From positions 1 to 9,925 of the forward strand of contig JAITTH010000042.1 of NCBI GenBank assembly GCA_031287295.1: DNA of 9,925 bases, in the 5' to 3' direction. The notes under the pieces are model-generated. The model searched no databases, was not told the origin of the DNA, and saw only the letters and a list, made by a program, of their open reading frames with translations. The stretch is from Eubacteriales Family XIII. Incertae Sedis bacterium. GTDB taxonomy: Bacteria; Bacillota; Clostridia; Peptostreptococcales; Anaerovoracaceae. The first letter of the stretch is position 1. Every line of letters begins with the position of its first letter. The position numbers and the translations under genes are program-made. Positions 1 to 6,979 of the stretch are shown one piece after another.

Positions 1-573
1 AACCTGCGCGTATTTTGCCACGTCGGCAAGTGTAATTTTTTCACTCAGATGAACTTCTATATAATGCGTCGCACGTCCGACGGGAAATGAATAATGCGAA
101 AGTGCCCTGCTGTTGACGAGCCCCACAAAGCGCATCAGTGCATCGCCCTCAAACGAAAGCACCTCCTTCGACGCGCGGAGCGTTTCGACCTCACGTATCA
201 AAAAATCAGACTCCGCGAAAGCCTCATCTGCGTCCACGCCCGCCCGAATGGCAGCACGTGCAAGGATGGTTATCGTACAGATGACAGAATTTTTCGCACT
301 GCGCAAAGGTTCCTCCGAGAGTTTTGCCTTTGCACCACGGCGTTCAATTTGCGCAAGAACCGCAAGCGAACCTTCCTCATCTCCGCTTGCCACACAGTCG
401 ATTAATTTTTGCTCCATCACAAACGGGACATGCCGAAATACACGCCCTCTTTCCTCATGGATATCTCCGCCTGCAAGAGCAAACCCAAATTCATTTTCCA
501 TGTTTTCATTATATTGAACATTTTCAGAGAAGGGTAAAAGAATTTCACCTTTGGCATGTGCAATTTCGAGCAT
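1..573 (-). CDS. AraC-family transcriptional regulator (partial, C-terminus beyond window)
   Basis: The minus strand is open from an ATG at 573 to the window edge, giving 191 residues. Residues about 52-150 resemble the alpha-helical sensor/linker part of PocR/YesN-like AraC regulators of Bacillota: a segment with SAKNSVICTITILARAAIRA, then AGVDADEAFAESDFLIREVE, then a short linker. Residues about 171-191 (IEVHLSEKITLADVAKYAQV) are the start of the AraC double helix-turn-helix DNA-binding domain, and the rest is cut off. The gene is divergent from the six-gene sugar operon and is probably its local regulator. The start is uncertain. An in-frame TGA lies only about 30 bases upstream of the ATG, GAGG sits just 2 bases before it, and the N-terminal sensor is shorter than usual in the family. 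ATG at 501-503 is an alternative but has no visible ribosome binding site. Family assignment is confident. The ligand cannot be read. Confidence 0.85.
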   Translation of the reverse strand, partial: MLEIAHAKGEILLPFSENVQYNENMENEFGFALAGGDIHEERGRVFRHVPFVMEQKLIDCVASGDEEGSLAVLAQIERRGAKAKLSEEPLRSAKNSVICTITILARAAIRAGVDADEAFAESDFLIREVETLRASKEVLSFEGDALMRFVGLVNSRALSHYSFPVGRATHYIEVHLSEKITLADVAKYAQV

Positions 574-640
574 AGCCTCATGTGATAAAGTAATAAAATC
601 GTTTCACTTAAAACTCATGAACTGCCATAAAACAAGACAT

Positions 641-674
641 GAATATTTTGATAAGAAATCCGAATATTTTGATA
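641..674. promoter_or_regulatory. Tandem 13-bp direct repeats, probable AraC-type operator
   Basis: GAATATTTTGATA occurs at 641-653 and again, identical, at 662-674. The start-to-start distance is 21 bp, two helical turns, so both copies face the same side of the DNA. AraC-family proteins bind such direct half-sites next to the -35 position. Here the right copy ends about 21 bp before a TACAAT -10 candidate, the position from which these activators contact RNA polymerase. The site lies between the AraC-family gene and the operon it probably controls. The repeat is seen directly; the binding is inferred. Confidence 0.6.
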
Positions 675-701
675 TAACTCTGCAATCGACATTTGTACAA
701 T
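673..701 (+). promoter_or_regulatory. Candidate activator-dependent promoter of the sugar operon
   Basis: TACAAT at 696-701 matches the -10 consensus at 5 of 6 positions. The -35 window at the usual 17-bp spacing (673-678, TATAAC) is poor, which fits a promoter needing an activator bound at 641-674. Transcription would start near 708, leaving a leader of about 110 bases before the first gene. An 8-bp perfect palindrome TTGTACAA (693-700) overlaps the -10. An alternative -35-like TCGACA at 686-691 has no good -10 partner. Confidence 0.4.
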
Positions 702-800
702 GTAAGCAATAGAAGATTCCGTCTTCATTTTATGGGGGATTGCGTAAGCGCGGTCTGGAAGCGGTCGCAAAGAAATGTTTTTTTCAGCGCTGGCTGCTGC

Positions 801-806
801 AGGAGG
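801..806 (+). promoter_or_regulatory. RBS deciding the MBL gene start
   Basis: A perfect AGGAGG lies 11 bases before ATG 818. The in-frame upstream TTG at 740 has only a G-run 3 bases before it. The spacing is slightly long, but this is the only strong Shine-Dalgarno sequence in the leader. Confidence 0.6.
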
Positions 807-817
807 TACACTGCCCT

Positions 818-1675
818 ATGAGCTTTTTCCGTTCGACTTTTACGACAGAAAAAATTGACGACCGCACCACGCTCATCATTGAAAAATTGTTCGGCGCACC
901 CTGCTATATGTATTTGCTTGAAGGCGAAGATCGTGCTGCACTGATTGACACCGGTATGGGTGGTGGCGACTTACAAAGCGTGGTGCGGAATCTGACGAGC
1001 AAGGAGCTCATCGTCCTCAACACCCACGGTCACTTTGACCACTGCGGTGCCAACAATCAATTCGGTGAGGCATACATCGACGAAAAAGATTTACCGGTTC
1101 TGAAATTGCAACAGAGTAAGCAATATTTCGATGCCATCCTTCCCCTACCATTACGTCTGCTTCTTTCACGTGTTTTGCGCAGAATTTTATACTGTTCTCA
1201 CGATGAAACTTATCGGTTTTTCTCCGACGGCGATACGTTCGACCTGGGTGGCAGAACGATTGAAGTTCTCTCCGCTCCGGGACACTCCATCGGTTCCGTC
1301 TGCTTTTTGGATAGAGAAAACAGGTATCTTTTTTCCGGCGACACTGTGGTTTCTGTCGGTGTACTTCTGAACCTTTGCGGCAGCACCAATGCAGAAACCT
1401 TTTTACAGTCACAGCAAAAACTCAGAGCGCGCTCTTCTGAATGGGAGAAAATCTTTGCCGGGCACAATGCCTATCCACTTGACAGCAAAACCATCGACCA
1501 ATACATAACCTGCACCGAACGCATCCTCGACCAAAGTGGCGAACGGAAACCCAATCGAAAAAAAGGTTATGTTGTTTCCTATGAGGACATTCGCATTGAG
1601 ATGCCCACAGATGCCCGCGTCCTTGAAATTCCGCCCGCCGGAACATTGCCGTTCATTGAAGGACCTCTGATATGA
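818..1675 (+). CDS. MBL-fold metallo-hydrolase (glyoxalase II-like)
   Basis: This is a 285-residue metallo-beta-lactamase-fold hydrolase, probably cytoplasmic and binding two metal ions. Visible ligands are T-H70-G-H72-F-D74-H75 (the HxHxDH motif), H156 in APGHS, D175 in SGD and H216 in AGHN, so the active site looks intact. No signal peptide or membrane helix is seen. ATG at 818 was chosen because AGGAGG lies at 801-806, 11 bases upstream, and because the family fold begins soon after. A longer in-frame start, TTG at 740, would add 26 residues of unconvincing sequence. It is the first gene of the operon, and its stop overlaps the next start as ATGA (1672-1675). MBL proteins cleave thioesters, lactones, phosphodiesters and other bonds, and the substrate here cannot be told. 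Its position suggests processing of a molecule linked to the imported glycoside. Fold and metal site are sure; role is unknown. Confidence 0.9.
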   Translation: MSFFRSTFTTEKIDDRTTLIIEKLFGAPCYMYLLEGEDRAALIDTGMGGGDLQSVVRNLTSKELIVLNTHGHFDHCGANNQFGEAYIDEKDLPVLKLQQSKQYFDAILPLPLRLLLSRVLRRILYCSHDETYRFFSDGDTFDLGGRTIEVLSAPGHSIGSVCFLDRENRYLFSGDTVVSVGVLLNLCGSTNAETFLQSQQKLRARSSEWEKIFAGHNAYPLDSKTIDQYITCTERILDQSGERKPNRKKGYVVSYEDIRIEMPTDARVLEIPPAGTLPFIEGPLI

Positions 1676-3990
1676 CAAACCAAAACTTCGAGGAACTCCT
1701 ATCGCTGACAAACGGCAAAAATGCTTGGGAAACCAACGCAGCACCTTCGCTTGATGTCCGCCCTTTCCGCGTGTGCGATGGATCCGCCGGATTGAGGTAT
1801 GAGGAAAAGGATGCAAACGGTAAAATCACGACCCTGCCATCCACATGTTTCCCCTGCGAGGCAACCCTTGCTTGCTCCTTCGACCGCAATCTTGTTCACG
1901 ATGTCGCCTCTGCAATCGCGCAGGAGGCAGCTTGCCGTGGCGTCGATATTCTCCTTGCCCCCGGCGTTTCGGTGAAACGAAACCCCTTATGCGGACGTAA
2001 TTTCGAATACTTCTCCGAAGACCCCCATCTTACAGGCGAATTGGCGACAGCCTTTGTCACCGGCGTTCAAGAAAATGGAGTCGGGGCTACGGTGAAACAT
2101 TTTGCGCTCAACGAGCAGGAAACCGCACGCGTCTCAAGCGACAGCATTGCAGATGAACGAGCCAAACGTGAAATCTATTTTGCACCATTCGAAACAGTCA
2201 TCCAAAAATCCGATCCCTACATGGTTATGAGTTCCTACAACAAAGTGGATGGCGAATACACGGCGCAAAACCGACGACTTCTTACCAATGTACTGCGAGA
2301 TGAATGGCAATACGACGGACTCATCATAAGCGATTGGGGTGGCACGAAAGACCCCGTTTCTTCTATCAATGCCGGACTCGATACGGCAATGCCCGGCGGA
2401 GGCACTTACTATATTCGCGAAGCGACGCGTGCCTTCAAGAAAGGCAAAATCGCCGTCGAAAGATTAAAACAAATCGGCGAAAGATATCGGACACTATCTG
2501 TCAAGCTTGGTGCGGTTAAACAGCAGCAATTTGAAGAAGAAGCCCACAACACCCTCGCACGAGAAGCGGCGGAACAGTCGGCAGTTCTCCTGAAAAATGA
2601 CGGAAGATTGCTGCCCATTGAAACGACGAAGAAAGTCGCCATCATAGGAGAAGCTGCTAAAACCCCGCATTACCAAGGCGGAGGTGCTTCCAACGTCGTC
2701 CCGACAAAAGTCACTTCGGTCTTGGACTGCGTGGGAAACTTCGCAGAATTCACCTACGCAAAAGACGGGGAAGACGCCCTGCAATGCGCACAAAAATCGG
2801 ATGTTGCCATCGTTTTTGTCGCCTACGGTTTCGCAGGAGAGTCCGAGGGTTATGACCGAGAGGACCTTTCTCTTCCGCCGGAGCAAAACGATTTAATCGA
2901 AAGCACCATCGCGGCAAATCCCAATACGGTCGTCGTCATCATGTCCGGAAGGGCAGTTGAAATGCCTTGGATTTCAAAGGCAAAAGCCGTTCTATTCCTT
3001 GGCATGGCAGGGCAAAATTCGGGAGAGGCTGTCTGCAATCTCTTGTTTGGAAAAGTGTCACCGAGTGGGAAACTGTCAGAGACATTTCCATTGAAATGGG
3101 CCGACGTATCGAGCCGAAATCACTTTGGCGACGAGCATCTCGTCCTGTATCGTGAATCGATTTTTGTCGGATACCGATACTACGACAGCGCAGGGAAAGA
3201 CGTCTTGTTCCCTTTCGGACACGGATTAAGCTATTCAGCATTTGAATATTCGGGATTGGAAATAAAAGATCGCACGGTGTGTTGTTCGATAAAAAATACG
3301 GGACTCTTCACGGCAGCAGAGGTCGCCCAGCTTTATATTCGTTCACCAAAAACCACCGTCTTTATGCCCGACAGACAACTTCGTGGGTTTGAAAAAGTGA
3401 CGCTCGCGCCCGGAGAACAAAAATCCATCGTCTTTGAGCTTTCGGAGCGCGACTTTGCTTACTACAACACACGTATTCAAAATTGGCATGTTCAAGGTGG
3501 CACTTATGACATTCTCATCGGTTCCTCCAGCCACGACATACGTCTTGAAGGGGAAATCTCTATGCCGGACGACAGACCGAATGCGCCGATTCCCGATTAC
3601 CGTGTTGCCGCGCCGGAATACTACAACCCTTCCGAAATTCAGAACGTCACGGACGAGAGTTTTGCTGCCATTTTGGGCAGAAATCTCCCGCGCTACAGCA
3701 CGTTTCCCTATCACGATGAATCTACCCTCAAAGAACTAAAAGACACATGGATCGGGCGAAGCATCAACAAATTAGTGGATAAAAACCTTGCCGGAGGCGG
3801 AATCTCAGAACAGGCAGGAGGTTATTCTCAAAGGTACATGCTGTCAAGAATTGCACCCTATTTGCCACTGTTTTCTCTTACGATCGCCACCGACGGAAAG
3901 ATAGGAAAAAAGGGGATTCGCTTTCTTTTGTTTTTATTGAACACATTCAGCGCAGGAGGGAAAAAGCATGAAGAAAAACACGGCGTTTAA
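1672..3990 (+). CDS. Glycoside hydrolase family 3 beta-glycosidase (beta-glucosidase-like)
   Basis: This 772-residue GH3 enzyme should remove terminal beta-linked sugars, most often glucose or xylose, from short imported glycosides in the cytoplasm; no signal peptide is seen. The N-terminal TIM-barrel holds CDGSAGLR (about 35-42), the substrate-binding N-P-L-C-G-R-N-F-E-Y-F-S-E-D-P segment (104-118), K142-H143 in VKHFALNEQE, and the nucleophile D221 in SDWGG. The second alpha/beta domain (about 310-480) carries GESEGYDRE (389-397), where the acid/base glutamate is expected. A fibronectin type III-like domain covers about 525-628. A further tail of about 140 residues (630-772) contains LGRNLPR and, near the end, FLLFLLNTF. 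The start has AAGGA at 1659-1663, 8 bases upstream, and overlaps the MBL stop by 4 bases. The 3' end overlaps the transporter gene by 23 bases. Family is certain. Sugar specificity is inferred only at family level. Confidence 0.95.
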   Translation: MTNQNFEELLSLTNGKNAWETNAAPSLDVRPFRVCDGSAGLRYEEKDANGKITTLPSTCFPCEATLACSFDRNLVHDVASAIAQEAACRGVDILLAPGVSVKRNPLCGRNFEYFSEDPHLTGELATAFVTGVQENGVGATVKHFALNEQETARVSSDSIADERAKREIYFAPFETVIQKSDPYMVMSSYNKVDGEYTAQNRRLLTNVLRDEWQYDGLIISDWGGTKDPVSSINAGLDTAMPGGGTYYIREATRAFKKGKIAVERLKQIGERYRTLSVKLGAVKQQQFEEEAHNTLAREAAEQSAVLLKNDGRLLPIETTKKVAIIGEAAKTPHYQGGGASNVVPTKVTSVLDCVGNFAEFTYAKDGEDALQCAQKSDVAIVFVAYGFAGESEGYDREDLSLPPEQNDLIESTIAANPNTVVVIMSGRAVEMPWISKAKAVLFLGMAGQNSGEAVCNLLFGKVSPSGKLSETFPLKWADVSSRNHFGDEHLVLYRESIFVGYRYYDSAGKDVLFPFGHGLSYSAFEYSGLEIKDRTVCCSIKNTGLFTAAEVAQLYIRSPKTTVFMPDRQLRGFEKVTLAPGEQKSIVFELSERDFAYYNTRIQNWHVQGGTYDILIGSSSHDIRLEGEISMPDDRPNAPIPDYRVAAPEYYNPSEIQNVTDESFAAILGRNLPRYSTFPYHDESTLKELKDTWIGRSINKLVDKNLAGGGISEQAGGYSQRYMLSRIAPYLPLFSLTIATDGKIGKKGIRFLLFLLNTFSAGGKKHEEKHGV

Positions 3991-5344
3991 ATCTACCTTC
4001 GGAGAACGTTTTGTCTTTGGGCTTTACGGCTCGGGAATCAACGTATTCTTCGTGCTAATCGGAACGTATTTGCAGCAGTATTACCTTGTCGAAGCGGCAG
4101 TTCCGGCAGCGGCATTGGGCATGGTGTTCCTCATCGTAAAAATTTGGGACGGCATAAACGACCCGATTTTCGGCGTTATCGTTGACAAAATGCGTTTTAA
4201 GCGCGGGAAATACCTGCCGTGGATGCGTGTGGCGACATTCCTGTTACCACTGACCGCTGCCCTGATGTTTTTTGTGCCAAAAGATTTCCCCGTCTCGGCA
4301 AAGTTGGTCTTTTTGCTCATCACCTATATTCTCTACGATTCGTCAGACACCATGACGGAGGTGCCGTTCTTCGCTTTGACCACGGCGATGACAGACATCC
4401 CTCGCGAGCGTTCTCATATCATCACCATGCAAAAAATCATCGCGCTCCTTCCGGCGTTGGTCGTTTTGTTCCTGCCGTCGATGTATGAAAAAATCGGCTG
4501 GCAGCCCACCATCGTTATTTTCGCTGCATACTCAATGCTCGTCATGCTTCCGGGATGCTTCAAACTGAAAGAACGTGTACGCCCCGTGTCCGACAACCCA
4601 CCTACATTGCGACAGCTGTTTTCGTTCATGAAGGGCAACAAGTTTTTGATCATTTACTTCATTTCCGCCATACTTTATGGCATCACGAACACACCAAGTG
4701 GTGTCGCCACCCTGTTCTGCAAGTATAATCTCGGTGACGAAGGACTGATTGCGCCATTACTCATCGCCGCATTTGTGCCGAGCTTTTTGGCGATACTACT
4801 CGTTAAGGGCATGATTGGCAGAATCGACAAGATTCCAATGGTCATCTGTGCACACATCGTCACAGTAGTCTCGTCCATTCTCCTCTATCTTGTAGGCTAT
4901 GAAAATCTGGCACCGCTTATCGTACTCACCATCATCCGGGGATTCTCCACCGGCGCACATACCGCACTGTTCTTCTTGTTCGCCCCGGATTTTGCCGAGT
5001 ACGGTGCCTATAAAAGCGGCATTAACGCTGAGGGCTTATCCTTCTCCATGCAATCCTTGTCAAGCAAATTGATTAGCGCACTTGCAGGTGCGTTCGGCTT
5101 GTTCATGCTCGCAGGTTTCGGATTTGTGGAAGGCAGCGACGTTCAGCCGGAAAGCGGAATGCAAGGCATCTGGCTGCTTACGACGCTCATTCCGATTATC
5201 GGATGTGTCCTGCAAACCGTCGTTCTGGTTCTCTGGTATAAATTGCGCGATTGGCAGGTCGATATTATGAGTAAATACAATCATGGCGAAATCACAAGAG
5301 AAGAAGCAGACAAACTGCTCAGGAGGAACAATGAAGAAGAGTAA
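3968..5344 (+). CDS. GPH-family (MFS-type) glycoside:cation symporter
   Basis: A 458-residue polytopic membrane protein of the glycoside-pentoside-hexuronide:cation symporter family, importing a small glycoside with H+ or Na+. Its hydrophobic stretches fit about 12 membrane helices. Signatures are W60-D61-G-I-N64-D65-P66, followed by D73 and the basic loop R-F-K-R-G-K (76-81) between helices 2 and 3. A second signature is DFAEYGAYKSG (about 341-351), the family's central cytoplasmic loop motif that contains the conserved Y-G and K-x-G positions. The tail after the last helix is short and charged and includes HGEITREEADKLL. No PTS IIA domain is fused, unlike the LacS branch. The start has AGGAGGG at 3954-3960, 7 bases upstream, inside the end of the GH3 gene. 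It is the only transporter in the operon, so it should carry the substrate for the two glycosidases. The substrate cannot be told from sequence. Confidence 0.92.
   Translation: MKKNTAFKSTFGERFVFGLYGSGINVFFVLIGTYLQQYYLVEAAVPAAALGMVFLIVKIWDGINDPIFGVIVDKMRFKRGKYLPWMRVATFLLPLTAALMFFVPKDFPVSAKLVFLLITYILYDSSDTMTEVPFFALTTAMTDIPRERSHIITMQKIIALLPALVVLFLPSMYEKIGWQPTIVIFAAYSMLVMLPGCFKLKERVRPVSDNPPTLRQLFSFMKGNKFLIIYFISAILYGITNTPSGVATLFCKYNLGDEGLIAPLLIAAFVPSFLAILLVKGMIGRIDKIPMVICAHIVTVVSSILLYLVGYENLAPLIVLTIIRGFSTGAHTALFFLFAPDFAEYGAYKSGINAEGLSFSMQSLSSKLISALAGAFGLFMLAGFGFVEGSDVQPESGMQGIWLLTTLIPIIGCVLQTVVLVLWYKLRDWQVDIMSKYNHGEITREEADKLLRRNNEEE
5321..5326 (+). promoter_or_regulatory. RBS deciding the SGNH hydrolase start
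   Basis: AGGAGG sits 4 bases before ATG 5331, inside the end of the transporter gene. An in-frame ATG at 5283 lacks such a site and would prepend 16 polar residues to the membrane anchor, so 5331 is preferred. Confidence 0.75.
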
Positions 5345-6008
5345 AGCGAAAAAGGTCATAACCGGCGTTGGCATTACAGTTGGCATTCTGGCGATTGCCC
5401 TGTTTCTTGTCGCGAAAAATTTCGTTGCAGTTGCGGGAACAGTGACCATAACGAAATATAAATTATCGGGGTATACAAAACCCGAATTGCTGCTCGCAGG
5501 CAGCTCTACCATGTGGAAATGGAGTTCCGCAGAAGAAGATTTAAAGGGCTATGACATTGAAAACGTCGGCGTGCCCGGTTCTGTCATTTCCGATTGGGAC
5601 AAATGGCTTGACACACTCATTACGCCTTTTGAACCCGAGGGAATTCTTCTCTACGTCGGCGCAAACGACATCCACATTGATGGCGGAAGCGGAGAACAGG
5701 CAGCGGATGATTTTGAAGCCCTTTGCGGGAAGATTCACACAGCACTGCCCAATACGCATATATACGCAGTTTCTGTATACACAATCGGTTCACATCCGGA
5801 ATACATGCCCGAAGATATCCTCTTTAATGAAAGGCTTGAGGCTTTCGCGGAAAAGAACACTTACATGTCCTATATCGACGTTTGGACGCCTCTGCTCGAT
5901 GAGGATGGCAAAGTGCGAAACGAAGTTTATGCGAAGGACCTTTTGCATCTGAGCGACGAAGGCTATGTCGTATGGACAAAGGCGATTCGGGAAGTGCTGG
6001 ACCAATGA
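5331..6008 (+). CDS. Membrane-anchored SGNH/GDSL-family hydrolase
   Basis: This 225-residue protein is probably a carbohydrate or lipid esterase. A lysine-rich N-terminus (MKKSKAKK) precedes one hydrophobic helix (about 9-29), which predicts the N-terminus inside and the catalytic domain outside, held as an uncleaved anchor. The SGNH blocks are all visible: G57-S58-S59 with S59 as probable nucleophile, followed by M-W-K-W; N78-V-G80 with the block II glycine; G110-A-N112-D113; and D203-L-L-H206 as the DxxH acid-base pair. Such proteins often deacetylate sugars, but lipid and other acyl esters are possible. The gene overlaps the transporter by 14 bases and its stop overlaps the next start as ATGA. 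In this operon it could strip acyl groups from the substrate at the cell surface before import. That role is inference; the family and catalytic residues are clear. Confidence 0.88.
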   Translation: MKKSKAKKVITGVGITVGILAIALFLVAKNFVAVAGTVTITKYKLSGYTKPELLLAGSSTMWKWSSAEEDLKGYDIENVGVPGSVISDWDKWLDTLITPFEPEGILLYVGANDIHIDGGSGEQAADDFEALCGKIHTALPNTHIYAVSVYTIGSHPEYMPEDILFNERLEAFAEKNTYMSYIDVWTPLLDEDGKVRNEVYAKDLLHLSDEGYVVWTKAIREVLDQ

Positions 6009-6979
6009 GTACGCTTACCTACATTTTAATCGGAATTGCGATTGTCATACTTTTATTATTCATCGTTGCACTGATTCTGGCGCACATGATTTTGGAAGCC
6101 TTATCGCGCCCGATTGGCGAGGAAAACCGTCGTACGTACGAATTCTCACGTACTGAGCAGGAACACATCGGCGAGGTTGATTTTGCTTGGTATGACAGCC
6201 TTCCAAAAGAGGCGTTTACCCTTCCGTGCGAAGGTGCAGATTTGGCGTGTATTTACATTCCAAACCCCGGAGGCATGAAGAAATGCCTCATACGCGCACA
6301 TGGATATACCCAGAATCACTTCATCTCTGTCCGGTATATCGACGCATTTTATGAGATGGGATATTCGATTGTCTTATTCGATCAACGGTATTTCGGAGAA
6401 AGCACAGGCGAGCGGTGTACCTTTGGGTATCAGGAGAAATATGACCTTCTGAAACTCGTTACGTGGGCTCGTGCCAAGCTCGGTGCAGACGCGATTGTCG
6501 GCGTGCACGGCGAGTCGATGGGTGGCATTACCGCACTAACGGCACTTTGCCTAGGGGACTCCATCGATTTTGTCGTCTCGGATTGTGCACCGAGTGACTT
6601 CTATCGCGGGGCAAAGGGACTGCTCCGACATCGCTACCGCCTGCCTGCATTTCCTGTTGTACCTTTGATGGAAAAACTCTGTCGCTCACGTGGATTTTCC
6701 ATCAAGGACATTCAACCGGCAAAGAGTGTTGGCGAAAGCAATACGCCGATTCTGTTCATTCACGGAGATCAAGACAGCCAAGTTCCTGTGGCGATGGTAC
6801 ACGAGCTTTATGCTGCATCCAAAAATCCTCTGTCGCGTCTCGAAATTTTCCCGGGTGCGGAACACGGACAGAGTCAAGCAGTTGACAGCGAGCGGTACAA
6901 GCGTATTGAGCGAGCGTTTGTAAATTCAGTCGAGGAGGCTATTCTTTGCAAAAAGACAAATGGCAACGAGAAAGCATAG
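6005..6979 (+). CDS. Alpha/beta-hydrolase with N-terminal membrane helix
   Basis: A 324-residue alpha/beta-hydrolase, probably an esterase or acyl hydrolase, similar in layout to YqkD-type proteins of Bacillota. A long hydrophobic helix covers residues about 6-32. The catalytic domain has an oxyanion-region H-G at 99-100, DQRYFGES (126-133), nucleophile S171 in HGESMGG, probable acid D257 in HGDQDSQVP, and H287 in AEHG. The triad therefore looks complete. ATG 6005 was chosen because it forms an ATGA overlap with the upstream stop; the ribosome binding site is weak, which fits coupling. A longer ATG at 5972 would add 11 polar residues and has no ribosome binding site. The last 34 bases overlap the GH13 gene. 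The N-terminus has no positive charges, while arginines follow the helix, so by the positive-inside rule the catalytic domain may be cytoplasmic. The substrate is unknown. Confidence 0.88.
   Translation: MSTLTYILIGIAIVILLLFIVALILAHMILEALSRPIGEENRRTYEFSRTEQEHIGEVDFAWYDSLPKEAFTLPCEGADLACIYIPNPGGMKKCLIRAHGYTQNHFISVRYIDAFYEMGYSIVLFDQRYFGESTGERCTFGYQEKYDLLKLVTWARAKLGADAIVGVHGESMGGITALTALCLGDSIDFVVSDCAPSDFYRGAKGLLRHRYRLPAFPVVPLMEKLCRSRGFSIKDIQPAKSVGESNTPILFIHGDQDSQVPVAMVHELYAASKNPLSRLEIFPGAEHGQSQAVDSERYKRIERAFVNSVEEAILCKKTNGNEKA
6933..6938 (+). promoter_or_regulatory. RBS supporting a TTG start for the GH13 gene
   Basis: AGGAGG ends 7 bases before TTG 6946, the optimal distance. The translated N-terminus from this TTG (QKDKWQRESIVYQIYPKSF) matches the usual beginning of oligo-1,6-glucosidases, and no ATG lies at a comparable position. 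The TTG start is well supported. Confidence 0.8.

Noticed and set aside
94..575. Three overlapping plus-strand open frames
   Set aside because: They are the antisense of the AraC-family gene, whose minus-strand reading has clear family sequence. They show no recognisable protein or start signal.
740..817. TTG 740 as start of the MBL gene
   Set aside because: The added 26 residues do not look like the family N-terminus, and AGGAGG at 801-806 supports ATG 818.
732..821. Short upstream frame of 29 codons whose TGA overlaps the MBL start as ATGA
   Set aside because: It has no ribosome binding site before ATG 732 and no leader-like composition. The overlap is probably chance, although it imitates the real junctions.
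5283..5330. ATG 5283 as start of the SGNH gene
   Set aside because: ATG 5331 has a perfect AGGAGG 4 bases upstream and begins a normal lysine-plus-helix anchor.
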